The position numbers and the translations under genes were made by a program. A stretch of DNA of 64,000 nucleotides, taken from contig OY720097.1 of NCBI GenBank assembly GCA_963082875.1, positions 19,786,501 through 19,850,500 on the forward strand. Direction: 5' to 3'. The DNA is from Corella eumyota. Taxonomy: Eukaryota; Chordata; Ascidiacea; Phlebobranchia; Corellidae. Below the pieces are notes generated by a model. That model had not been told where the DNA came from. It made no database searches and worked only from the letters and a program-made list of their open reading frames with translations. Shown here in pieces: positions 1-10,989 of this stretch. Each line of letters opens with the position of its first letter. Position 1 is the first letter of the stretch.

Positions 1-938
1 TTCCAAATAAAACTACAACTTACAGACAACAACAAACCTATTAACAGTTTTTAATTAACCATTAAACATTCGAATAGTACTATAACTACTTAAAAAATAG
101 CCTTGAGCATTACAGTTAAATTTCTAGTGCTAAGAACTCGCCGGCGTTTAAACACTTTGGTTTTTTAATGACAAGTTAAATGATGCTACGTGCAAGTATT
201 AGTTCATTAATTATGTTTGTTTATAACAGCATAGGCCAAGACAGACACTTAGTAATAAATGGATCATTTTGAGTAATAAATGGGTCATTATTTAGTCATA
301 AATGATAATAACTTCCATATTCACATTGCCCTTTTAAATACTTTAAATATAGAATTAAACAATGTGCTTGTACGTCCACATTTTATACAAAAAACATTGT
401 GTTTTAAAGTTTGGCCCTATTTACTCTTTATTGCAACAAATAATAAACGTGCAACAAATAATAAACGTGCAAAAAATAAAAGAATTTAACAAATACAATA
501 ATAGTTCGGTTTTTTGTACTGCATTATTTTGGTTAGTTTTTTTAACATGTCACAAACAATATCAAAATATTTTGCATATTATAATTTTATTTGTTTTAAT
601 TGAAGACATATTAAAGTAAGTAAAATTGATAAAATTATTTAAAATTTGTTCATATGATTGTATAAATTCCATCATTTGCTTAAAAAACACCTTAAAAAAT
701 GGCTAAAAATGCCACTTTTTTTCCTATTTATCATTCAATATTTTAAATACTTTTATCACTAGCAAATACTGCAATAATTTCACACTAACCAAGACACCTT
801 TAATTATGCAAAGTTAAAATACATAAATGTACTTCAAAAAAAATACTAACAATGACATTTTTAAACAAATAAATAAATAATAAAAGCAAAATAAAATTAT
901 AAAACTAATTAATAAATATTGTAGAGTTTTCTCTGACG
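1..938. other. Intergenic, 3' flank of the coiled-coil gene
   Basis: No convincing gene is seen here. The stretch lies downstream of the minus-strand gene ending at 939 and probably holds its 3' UTR. A reverse-strand AATAAA lies at 586-591. An exact 18-bp tandem duplication occupies 433-450 and 451-468. A looser repeat built on agtaataaatg lies around 250-310. The open frames here are AT-rich and overlap in two frames, so they are probably chance. Confidence 0.5.
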
Positions 939-2716
939 TCACGTTTCGTCGTTATATAATATTTCAATTTTTACGGTTTTTGGTTTGGCTGTTATTCCAT
1001 TATTGTTTCGCTGTAGCGAGTTTTCTGAAATTGGCGTCATCTCCATTTTATACTCAACTTTGTCCATCTTAAATTAAAAAAAATATTGAATTTATGATAA
1101 TTTGAATATTAATATTCATGTTTTAATATTATTACCTTTAATTTGTTATTTTCTATGTAAGTTGACGCGTTGTTTAATTTTATTAACAAATCTTCATTTT
1201 CCATTTTCAGTATTTTGTTTTTTTCTGTTATAAAAAATGGTTAATTTTAAGTGAATTTAGAGAAAAAGGTTTAAATTTAACTTTTTTTTAAACATTATCT
1301 AACCTTGTAAAATAAGCAAATCTTTGTCTTTGGAAGAGTTATTTGCAATTGATGCTTGCGCATTTTCCTTTTTGAGATTTTCTAAAGATTTTTGGCACTC
1401 AAGTTCCATCTAAAATACAACATAGTTTAAATCATTTTTTTTAGCAAAGCCTAAATCAATTTTTTTTTCTGTTTTGGCCCGTAAATTGGGTTAAAAAAAT
1501 TAAACATTAAATAGTTATATTAAATATAATACTATAGATGGAAAAAGACGAATATAAATTTAGAAACTACGTTTCAAAACCCGACTAGGTATTCAAATAT
1601 TTAAAAATGCCATTTAAAATCTATAAGATAAGATTGAAAGGTATTTAACTAAATGACGTTAAAATATAAGTATATTTGAAAAAAGAATAACAATTACTTG
1701 TGGCGCGCAATATTTGTATGTTGCGAGTGCGCGAATTTATTTTGACCAGCGATTATTAAGTGATGCACTTACAAATCAGCCAAAACTTCGGTCCAAAACG
1801 GTGTATTATAACGAAAATACGCTTTTACATTTACGTAGATTAATTAAATGGTAATTATAACAACCTCTTTGGAGTGTTTAGCCCATGATAGTTGGATTAA
1901 TTCATCCTTTTCCTGCAGTTGTCTTACATATTCTTCTTTCACTTGCTGCACCCTAATATCTGCATGCTTTTTCGCAAGTGCTAAATTTCGTTCTTGTGTT
2001 TTTATCGTCCCTGAAATAAAATAAAAACTTTTAATATTATAGTAAGAATTCGAGATTGTTTACATATGCACCGAAGCAATTGAAATCTAACTCTGAACCC
2101 TCAGAAAAACAACTACTTTAACGCAGCCAAATCACATGCTAAGAAAGTTAGTAAAAAAATAATTAGCGCGATTAACCATTTTAATTTATGTTAAGCGTAT
2201 TAAAGCGATTATTGCTTTATTAACAGTGCAATAAATAATGCAATTACGGTTTTGCAAATCAAAAATAAGCTTAGTAGAATCCCGGATATTAAAATTAAAT
2301 TCCTTTTAAAATTATGAATTAATAGTTCAATTAATTTAAAATTAAATTAAATTTTTTTAAGTCTAAATATTTAAGTTTTTGCTATATCAATAAAATAAGT
2401 ATAGTTTACCCATTACTTTACGCTATTTTTTTTTATTTGGGCTTTAGCTAAAGCGAATAAAAACATGATATTAAATTACAAACACCGGTAAAATTACTCA
2501 AAGCACCATATTGTATTTCAAAATCGGGCCCATTTTAGGCTTTACAAGCTAAATAAGTTCCGCGAGGCAATATGTTATCGTCCTTTTTAGTTTTTATATA
2601 ATTTTAAGTGAAATATTGATTAACTTACAGTTAAATATGGATCCAAAAATAACTAGGATCACCAGCAATACGACAAACTGTTTCTGTAGTGACACCATGC
2701 GGTCCGAAAAACACAT
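939..2716 (-). CDS. Small type II membrane protein with coiled coil (unrecognised)
   Basis: Five coding exons are read on the minus strand: 2629-2716, 1865-2010, 1304-1409, 1136-1224 and 939-1067. Each has GT/AG borders and the phases sum to 186 codons (185 aa). The start at 2716 follows an in-frame stop; a second ATG lies six codons later at 2698. Residues 14-28 are a hydrophobic segment (core FVVLLVILVIFGSIF) with a short basic N-terminus, so it probably sits with its N-terminus in the cytosol. Residues 32 to about 140 are charged, Lys/Glu/Gln-rich and heptad-like, as in a coiled coil. The C-terminal 43 residues are polar. This layout recalls Golgi GOLM1/GOLM2 proteins, but I see no diagnostic motif, so that is only an architectural likeness. 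It is transcribed divergently from a similar small protein gene at 4177. Confidence 0.75.
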
Positions 2717-4176
2717 GTTTTATTGTAGGTTTTACAAAAACATAACATTACTACGAAGGCTATTCGTATCTTAAATTATATTAGCTATATCAAGAAATAA
2801 AAAAAGGTTAATTTAAAGCATGATTTTCTGCAAGGTATAATATCACACATTGGTAATAAATACAGTATAAACGGTAACTACATGCTTATTTACACTTTCA
2901 TCACAGGCCTAACAAATGTGATAATGCTTACAACAAAATGCTACTAGTCTTTTAAAATGTCTTTGTTATTAACACAAAATATAAATTCTGCATTTATTTA
3001 GGCTGATAACTTACAATTACAACCCTTTACTTGGTACTGTACTTTATTACCCTTGAACTGTGATAATTTCTATGCTAGTACTGAGCAAACTTGTTAAACA
3101 TGTACACTTGGTTATCAACAAAATTGACATGCTTCGGGCGTTTTTGCTATGAATGAACGATTACAGCACGCTTCTAAACGTTAACTATCCAAACTATACG
3201 ACTACGTGTTAACAGCACGCGCGCGCATTAGCAAGTAAACACAGAATAGAATATTGTGATGAGCACAATGCGCAATTCAGCAGATTGTCAAGTCACGAAA
3301 GTAATCAATTAAAAAAGCTAAAAATGCAGAAAAATTGAAGCTTAGTTTGACAGTTTTTCTTTTTAAAGTTTTTTAGAAAGTTTTTAAGGCCTATAACGTA
3401 ACAGCTTTATACAGTAGACCTAAACTGCGGAAGTTATAAAGATGTAAACGGGTTTTAAAACAGATTATGGACTTTTACTTACTAGGGAAAACTTTTCAGT
3501 TTGAGTATTTATCTTATGTTTGTAATTAATATTCATTATAGCATGTGCTAAACCACTCCGTGTCTTTTTACTCTTAAAGTTTACAAACGTGAATTCTAAT
3601 GTTAAAGATTTAATTTATAAACAATAATAGTTAACCGCAAAAAAATGGCTAATAATTTTATGGGGGTCTAACACTTTTAAGCGTTGCCGAAAATAAAAGT
3701 AAGCGTTTTAAAATTTAACGAAGTTAAATATTTACTCATATGAAGGCGATTTATCGTCATTGGATTATATTGACCAAGTTTTATTTACTCTAAGTCAAAT
3801 GGAATGGTAAAATACAAAGCCCATTTGGGATTAAAGACACACCTCTACCTTATAAAAGCTAACCCAACCATGTCATTTTTATATTGTTTGTACACGTAAA
3901 CGACTAAATTAATTCAATCATTTTGTTTTCGCATTGTGGGAAGGCAAGTAAAAGCAAACAAGCTAAATTTTAACGGAAAAATAATTCACTGCAAAACCAG
4001 TTTTAGTTACTAGTTTTACACAATGTTATTTTTGTCGTAGGCTTTTACTGACTAAAATCTATAAAGCAAAAACAAACAGAGTTAGTTCAAAAATTTAGCT
4101 AGTTAACAACGAGAAATCCACGTTTTAAGCCTATACTACATTCGTTGTTTTTTAGGCTTTCTCATGCTATACCAAC
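2717..4176. promoter_or_regulatory. Shared upstream region of two divergent genes
   Basis: This 1.46-kb gap separates the start codons of the minus-strand gene (2716) and the plus-strand gene (4177), so it should hold both promoters. A pyrimidine-rich tract ending in TTTTTTAG at about 4147-4154 lies 22 bp before the plus-strand ATG. It looks like a splice acceptor, either for an unseen 5' UTR exon or for the spliced-leader trans-splicing known in ascidians. I see no clear TATA box or other gene. Confidence 0.4.
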
Positions 4177-5246
4177 ATGGCCCAAATTCGTTGGAATTGT
4201 AAAGTTTGTAATAGATTTATACAAGGAATTAATAAAGTTAGGAAAGAGGTTCCTGTAGTATTTGAGACCTTAGTTGTGGTCGTCGTTTTATGTTTTCTTT
4301 TACTTATAGGTAAGTTAAATACCACAAATCTTTATATTCTAGCAATAACATATTTAAACATAAGTAATAATTTATATCGGCAAATTGTTGTTAAAAATAC
4401 CCCTGTTTTTAAATCATTTTTTGATTTTAACCAGATATTATATGGCTCGGTCGCGTACATTCAAAAGAGCTTTTAGAATTGGACGAACTACATAACCAAG
4501 ACCTGCAAAGATTTCGAAAACAATATGACGTGCAGGTATATGTTTTTATTATATTATCAATCATAATAAACAACTTATATACTGACGGTCAAAAAGACTT
4601 AAGGGTATTTACATTAACATGAAAAATATAACTGTAAACTCAAATTTTGGTCTTACTATATGTAATAACAGTAAGTTTTTGGTAGTTTGGAATTGGCAAA
4701 GGGGATTATCCTAGTGAGATATGTCTAAAACATGTATATGTAATAATGCAGACGCTTTAATTATTAACGAGCAACTTTTTCCCACACGATTTACATGATA
4801 AACAACCAGTTAAAAAGGAAGTTTTATCGTTTTAACATCGTTATATGAAGAAATATAATATTATTAATTCTCTATCCAAAAAAATAGCATACTTACTCTA
4901 TGCAAGAATGCGTTGAAAAATTACCCATTTTTAAAGTTTTAACTATTGTAAAATTTACATGCAAATAAACTATAACTTACATATACATTTTATACGAATT
5001 TAGATGCACGCTATTGACTCACAGCACAAAAAATTAGGCGTTGATTTAAACAGCGCCCATTCTGACGAAGTCAATAAACTAAAACTAGATCACCAACAAG
5101 AACTTGATTCCCAAATCGAAACCATACAAGAACAGTTAAACGGTTTAAAATCGTTATCGAAATCGTATTGGGAAAAACATGCTAACCAGCATCAAGTCGA
5201 AATCGGTTTTAATCCCCCAAAATTTGGGGAAGATGTAGAAGAATAA
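4177..5246 (+). CDS. Small membrane protein with coiled coil (unrecognised)
   Basis: Three exons (4177-4309, 4435-4535, 5004-5246) with GT/AG borders give 158 aa ending in TAA. The N-terminus contains a WNCKVCNRF stretch and several basic residues. Residues 25-44 form a strongly hydrophobic segment (LVVVVVLCFLLLI) that probably spans the membrane. Residues 50-140 are charged with many Gln, Glu, Lys and His residues and look like a coiled coil. The C-terminus is acidic (GEDVEE). The plan resembles the divergent neighbour at 939-2716, but I could not align the two convincingly, so a paralogue relationship is only a guess. A poly(A) signal AATAAA lies at 5629-5634. I do not recognise the family. 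Confidence 0.75.
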
Positions 5247-6592
5247 TTGTACGACAATAATGTTTTAATGCATGGCAGTTTTTTTAGTATTTTTTATTTA
5301 TTTATCCTCTACCTAACTTACAAAGAAAAATTTTACAGCCTACCTGACTATATTTACACTGACCTAATCTTGCTTGGCCTAAATTCAGTTCATTTTTTAT
5401 ATTTCACTAATAATCTTTAAAAAATCTACTAAACTGTTTACCATTGCGCCTGTTTTACCAACTTTAATATGCACTTTGCTGCCATTATTCGATACTATAT
5501 TTAACTCGTTTTACTCAGTGTAATATTTTTTTATAATCTTCAATGTACTTATTTATTATTAGTTGTAGTAATTTTGTGTAGATAGTACAGTTATACCTTT
5601 CTGTAGCAAAGTTTTGTAGTTGAGCAAAAATAAATTACGAAAAAATCGTCTAGTCAGTATTTGTACCGCTCCCATGCAGAAACATGGCAAAAGTTGCTAA
5701 ACTCCTATGTCTGTAGATTTAAAAATGGCAAAAACACATAACTTAATTGCCTTCAATTGCAAAATCTAAGTCTAAAGTGAAGTCTAAAAGTGAAGATAAT
5801 AGTTTGTTAAAATAATATTCCTGCTATTCCATATTTAAATATGTTTCTTTAAATTAAACTGTTTTAGAAGCTGTATTTTGTAGGCTGGAAAAGCTAGCTA
5901 CTGACTATTCAGTTACCCTGCAGACATCTTTGTTTCATTGATAAATTACCATTATTATATTAAAACAAGGTCTAATTGTGACGCCACATTTGTGGTGTAT
6001 TTAATCTATTTTGTACGGCGAATATTCCTGTATAGAAATTTTTACCTACCACAACAGTTTTCACTAATTAAAAAGCACATGCGTTATTTAATTCTTACAA
6101 TAAAGATAATTTAAACTTTAATTATTGTATAGAATAAACCAAAAGATTAGTTTGACTTAATTTATACTCTTGCTAAAGCAACAGCCTTACAATACAAATT
6201 TGATGGTTTTTATATATAACATAATATTAAAATAAGCAAATTTTTTGATTTTTAAAATGTATTTGTGCTTTAAACAAACATTTCGACTAAGTGCAACTAA
6301 TAAAAAATTTAAAACTCAGAAAAGCAAGCGCGAAACTAGAAAATGAATACATATACAGTGGAATTTTAATAGGCAGGTGGCTGTGCCGGAAACAAGCAAA
6401 ACAAAAAACGATTTTTACAATTTTTTTGGCTGATTACCCCCAAAAAATAACAGGGGGGCAAATCTTACTTCCATTTTGGTAGGTTTAAAAACAAACTCCA
6501 TATTCAAACCCTAGCTGAGCATTAAATGAGTTTATTTATTGAAGAACCCAAGGTTGGTATTTGCATAGATAGAAATATGTTTTAATTCTAAT
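5247..6592. other. Convergent 3' regions
   Basis: This stretch lies between the ends of a plus-strand gene (5246) and a minus-strand gene (6593). It contains AATAAA at 5629-5634 on the plus strand and overlapping reverse-strand AATAAA signals at 6531-6540, which suit tail-to-tail transcripts. A 63-codon frame near 6291 has no recognisable features and is left out as chance. Confidence 0.5.
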
Positions 6593-9500
6593 TTAGTTTT
6601 GTTTCAAACGAAACGCAGAACGTTGTGTAATAAAGGGATGGCTTAAAGCTTGACTAGAAGTCATTCTTTTAGCTGGGTCAACCCTATTAAAAATAAATAT
6701 GAATAATTTAAAAATATAATCAATAGTATACTCTTTAAAAAATTTGATGTAAAAATAAGTTAGATGTTTTCTTATGTAACCTACTGTAAACATTTTCGTA
6801 TGAAATCGAATAGTAGTGGAGGCATTTCTTTTAATACTTGAGACAGTGATTTTCTGTAAGGCGTTCTTTCAAATCCGTTTGAGCATTTGTAACAAATAGC
6901 CTCTAAATATACACATAAAGTTAACCCCGATACTTTCTACATTTCTACGAGTAATATTAGATACCCCGACCCAGCCTTAATTGTCTTTTGCAGTTTAAAA
7001 TATTATCAAGTTAAATTGCTCGCTAATTATAAGCTGCTGTTTTAGTGTTGGCTCTGCAGGAGTGTATACCGTTTACAGCGCTCAACTAAGGGGCAACACA
7101 CCATGGGAGCAGTGAGAATCGAACACAGGACCTCATTTAGTAAAGACAAGTGTTCTGACCATTACACCATGCTGCCAATTAAATTGGTTTTTAAACTTAA
7201 TAAAGTGTACTTTAAAAACGCATGGAAGTATTGGGAATCGAACCCAGAACTCCGGGTTGTGATTGACAGTGTGTTAGTCACAACACTTACTCTGATAAGT
7301 GAAAATTCTCGGGGAATCTTCAACCATGTAAGTTGGCACCAACCCCATAACCTCCATAATCGCAGCCAACTGATCGGTACTCGTTTCTCCGTAGAAGGGG
7401 ACTTTCCCCATGTAGAGTTCAGCAAGTATAACACCCACGCTCCACATATCTGCCGTGACGTCATAAACAAGGTCAAGAATGACCTCCGGGGCTCGGTAGT
7501 AGCGCGTTTGGAAGTAGCGACCAGGACATGCATAATCTTAAACAATAAAAAAAAATTTTATTGGCTCGCAGTGGGATTCAAACCCTAAACCTTGCCTGTA
7601 AAATTATCTTACCAATTGAATTTTGAATACACGCCAAGTTGAAATCTGAAACTTTAAGATAAATTGGACAGGACAGATTGCAGTTGGGTACAAACATTAT
7701 ATTCTCCTAAAAAATAAGAGACATTAAAACTAACCAAAAAATAAATATATATTTTTTTTATTTTACCGGTTTTAAGTCTCCGTGTATAATGTTGGCTTTA
7801 TGTAGATAGAGTAAACCAGTCAAAATATCTTTCGTATATTTTCTTAAAACGTTTAAATCGGTTAAAGTTTTATCCTCATAAGGAACGTCCAAAGTGTCTC
7901 TGTAACACAAACTTAAAACAATAAACAAATTCATTTATTCTTGACATAAAAGGACGCAAAGCACAAACTTAGAGTAGTTTTACAGTCTCAACTTAGGGTA
8001 ACTCTTTTTCTGGTCTTGAGCCGCCTTAGTATTTGTTAATTAACAGTGATTTTAATTAAGTTGTCAAATTATTGCCTTACTTAAAAAAAGAATAGAAAAT
8101 TATCAATAAAAAGAATTTACAAAATAAAGTAGTATTACTTAAAAATATTTACATTTAAATGTTTAACCTACCCGAGTAATTCAAATACAAAGCAAAGATG
8201 ATTTCGAAAAAAGAAAGTTCTAAGCACGGTCGAATATAATTCAGGTTTTTTTGTTTGTTTTAAAATAAGTCGCATCATATCTAACTCTTGCTTGAAATAC
8301 CTTTCCCTAAATATTTTAATTCAAGGTAAACAAGGTAAAGTTAATGCCATGTTCAGTATATATATCATTATCGAACATTTTTTTATATATATTTGTTATT
8401 TATCCTCGATGTTGGAAAGTCGACCTCCCAACCTAACGAGTAATATTAGTTACCACGATCCAGTCTCAAGTAGCTATTGACAGTTTGGAATATTATAGAT
8501 TATAATTGCCAGGTAATTAAGCTTCCGAGTGAGATTTAGCTCAGCAGGATTTATACAGTTAAAAGCGTCTTACTCAAGAGCGCTAGACCATGAGAGCAGT
8601 GGAAATCGAACTCAGTACCTCATGTAGTGAAGCCAAGTGTTTTAACCACTACACCAAGCTCTATTGGGCTTTTTTATTACCACATTAAGTTGATAACAAT
8701 TTATTATTTGATTGACGTGCTTGAGCTGTCCGTAAAATAGTTAAGCATTAGTTATAGAGCATATACTTACGCAGAACTGTCGTTGTGCATGATCTTTATC
8801 GCGACCATGTGTTTAGAATTTGTCGGAAGTAGTGCATGGTCACGTGCAAGTACAACCGTGCCGAACGAACCGTGGCCAAGTTCTTTTATTATTTCGTAAC
8901 GGTATTCTATATGATCCCCAACAACCTTAGTAGAATGTATTTAAAGTTTTTCATTGAATAATAATATTTATTAAAATTAAATTAAAAAAGGGAAAAAAGT
9001 TAGTATTGCAATAATGTTAAGTAACAATACTGTTTAATATCTATAGATTGCCATTGAAATTATATCATTATGTATTATAGTACAATTCTATTAAATTACG
9101 CACTTTAGTTTGCGTTAATACCAATAATCAATGCCCAGCGTCAAAAATGAATAAAGAAACTCACAATTTTAAATCTGCCTTCGTGATCAGGATTTTTTGA
9201 TTCGTCGAACCCGAAATTAAACACGTCACTTTTATTGTATTGTGTTTTATTTGCGCCTTCGCCCGTGAACCATATTTGCTGATATTTTTCAATTTCTATT
9301 TTTTCCCACCAAGGCAATTGTGACTTGATTTTATTAACCCCTAAAAACATAATTTTTAATAAAAAGTTCTATATAACTTCTGAGATATACTATAAAACAT
9401 AAAAGCATATTATTGGTATTTCTATCGAGTATACTTATATTGCATTTGGATATAGACATATATTTTCACATAATTATCTGGATTTGCATAAAATGAATGT

Positions 9501-10989
9501 GTATTGTCAAAATTGCTAGTTTGACATCTATATTATAGGTTTATACGCAACTAAGACCAAGGCTTACGCAACTAAGACCATAGCCCTTTATATGCAACTA
9601 CCAAGGCATAGCTTTTTAATATTAAATTTTCCTAGTGTGTGTTCCACTTATATATTTATTTATTTGAAGTTTTACCTCTTGGATTTAAAGCTGATAAAAA
9701 AAGAACCGACTTTTGGTTGTTTATGATATATTTTTCCCTCAAATCTTTGTCAATTTGTTCTTGCGTAAAAATTTCTTTGATTTCGTTTTTATTTTGTGGC
9801 GCCTCCAATACCTTAACGTCGTTATTTTGAGGTACTGGGCTTTTCACATCTTCATTTGTTTCATAATTAGGAAATCTAAGAAACAATAAATTGCACCATC
9901 TTACAGTTTTTGTAATATAATAACTAACAATCAAGAATGTATTTATTTAATATCATGACAAAAATAAAATTTAAAAAATCTGAATATTTAGGCTAAAAGT
10001 CATTTATTTACACTTACTCTGTTAAATCTTCATTAGTTTTGATGTCTTCTTTAGTGGGTAGGCCATTCTCTATAAGTTAACAAAATTGTAATTAAATATA
10101 TGTCTTAGAAGGCATCTTCCAATTTCGGTCACTATTCGGTCAAATGGTGACCAAAAGCCATTTGACCGAAAGAAGAAATGCCCGAAAAAACAAAATTTCA
10201 AAATCAATATTTTACTTACATTTTGGTCAACAAATTTCAAGAAATTAACGGGCATTTCCCCAAAAAACGATTAAAGTGTGATGGGGTTAATAAAAATGTG
10301 TTATTTTCGGCATAATTGCGTTTTCGGGCACGCAATTTTCGGTTATACGACAGTAATACACCTTATAGTGTTATATAAGCATAAATATTAACTTCTACAA
10401 ACCAAAAAAATTTTACAAAACCAAAACAAAAAAAATTACTTCTAAAAATTACAATTTGTTAATAAAATTCTTTGTCTATTTTGTAAAAATAAAGCCTACC
10501 TTTTACAATTTCCGAGTTTTTAATTTCCAAATCAGCATCATCCTGAATCATTTCTTTTTTTTCGTTTGGTTTAATTTTATCAACGACTGGAATTTCTGCT
10601 TTGACCTTTTCAGCCTGAATTTCAGTAAAACCCCGTTTAGGCGAATTTTCCGTCGCATTCGGTGTTATCTTTTGCACGTTATTTTTACTGATTAATGTAC
10701 GGGCAATCGAAATGTCTTTATTTTCCGTGTTCTTGTTTAAAAGTTCACGACCCCCATTAACAATTAACTTTCGCGGTTCGATATGGACATTATGAACTGG
10801 ATTTACACCGACGTAGTTATTGTTCATAGGTATTCCAAGCGTACAAGTTGGAATATTAAAATACATTAACACGCACGGAGTAATTATGCAAATGGTGCAG
10901 CAATATCTCATCTTTAACTTGGTTTTTCGCATTGCTATTAAGCCAAGTCCACACGCCAATGCAGCTAGTATTAGCATAGTACAAGACAT
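6593..10989 (-). CDS. DYRK: Class II DYRK-family protein kinase with N-terminal hydrophobic segments
   Basis: Eleven minus-strand exons give 629 aa: 10500-10989, 10018-10069, 9676-9875, 9165-9340, 8771-8925, 8172-8306, 7767-7899, 7613-7706, 7291-7536, 6785-6902 and 6593-6683. The N-terminus has two hydrophobic stretches (about residues 4-20 and 30-46). A low-complexity region and a DYRK2/4-type NAPA segment (IEKYQQIWFTG) follow, then a DYRK homology box (VVGDHIEYRYE). Kinase motifs seen are the Gly loop GHGSFGTV, the beta-3 lysine in VAIKIM, the aC Glu in FKQELDMM, the hinge FVFELLG, HGDLKPEN, YYRAPE and a late VDPAKRM..HPF block. Members normally autophosphorylate a loop Tyr and then phosphorylate Ser/Thr. 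Here DFG is replaced by DFN, and YxY reads GRY, keeping the second Tyr. An in-frame stop precedes the chosen ATG. The kinase call is secure; that the first exon belongs to this gene rests on phase and spacing. Confidence 0.85.
6935..7176 (-). mobile_element. tRNA-derived SINE, intronic
   Basis: A near full-length copy of the window's common SINE lies reversed in the DYRK intron at 6903-7290. Its tRNA-like head sits at the right end, with a B box seen in reverse as gaatcgaacac. The conserved body (cagcaggag, a tttgcagttt-like core, a gacccag-like stretch) runs leftwards. Ends are approximate. Confidence 0.85.
7217..7290 (-). repeat. tRNA-like SINE head at an intron start
   Basis: Read on the minus strand, the intron begins GTAAGTGTTGTGACTAACAC and continues to a B box GGGTTCGATTCCC and a CTTCCATGC stretch matching the SINE's CTCTCATGC. 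It is a diverged, truncated relative of the common SINE. The 5' splice site coincides with the place where the SINE carries its A-box GGTAAG. Confidence 0.55.
7537..7612 (-). repeat. 76-bp intron composed of a tRNA-like element
   Basis: The whole 76-bp DYRK intron looks like a SINE head. On the minus strand it starts GTAAGATAATTTTACAGG, has a B-box-like GGTTTGAATCCC followed by ACTGC as in the SINE, then GAGCCA and an A/T-rich tail ending in TTTAAG at the acceptor. The flanking exon bases ATTCAATTG extend the A-box resemblance. Derivation from the SINE is inferred from these blocks, not from an alignment score. Confidence 0.5.
8401..8663 (-). mobile_element. tRNA-derived SINE, intronic
   Basis: A near full-length reversed copy in the DYRK intron between exons 8172-8306 and 8771-8925. 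The tail (tatcctcgatgttgg) is at the left and the tRNA-like head (aatcgaactcagtacc, then ccactacacca) at the right. The head end is degraded. Confidence 0.85.
9544..9580. repeat. Short direct repeat
   Basis: The 16-bp block tacgcaactaagacca occurs at 9544-9559 and again at 9565-9580. A weaker third copy (tatgcaacta) follows near 9590. It lies in a DYRK intron and has no known role. Confidence 0.7.
10135..10257. repeat. Nested inverted repeats (hairpin-forming)
   Basis: A perfect 13-bp inverted repeat (ttcggtcaaatgg at 10135-10147, ccatttgaccgaa at 10158-10170) surrounds a 10-bp loop. Directly after it, aaatgcccg (10176-10184) is matched in inverse by cgggcattt (10249-10257). Both lie in the DYRK intron between exons 10018-10069 and 10500-10989. 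This could be the remains of a foldback MITE. No flanking target duplication was found. Confidence 0.7.

Noticed and set aside
939-2716. Naming the coiled-coil gene GOLM1 or CASC4
   Set aside because: Only the layout (N-terminal membrane helix plus coiled coil) agrees. No family-specific motif could be pointed to.
7162-7545. 127-codon minus-strand open frame
   Set aside because: It overlaps the same kinase exon in the wrong frame and reads into the SINE.
7103-7588. 161-codon plus-strand open frame
   Set aside because: It is antisense to the DYRK exon at 7291-7536, whose minus-strand reading gives clear kinase motifs (RYYRAPEVIL, ADMWSVG), and it also runs into SINE sequence.
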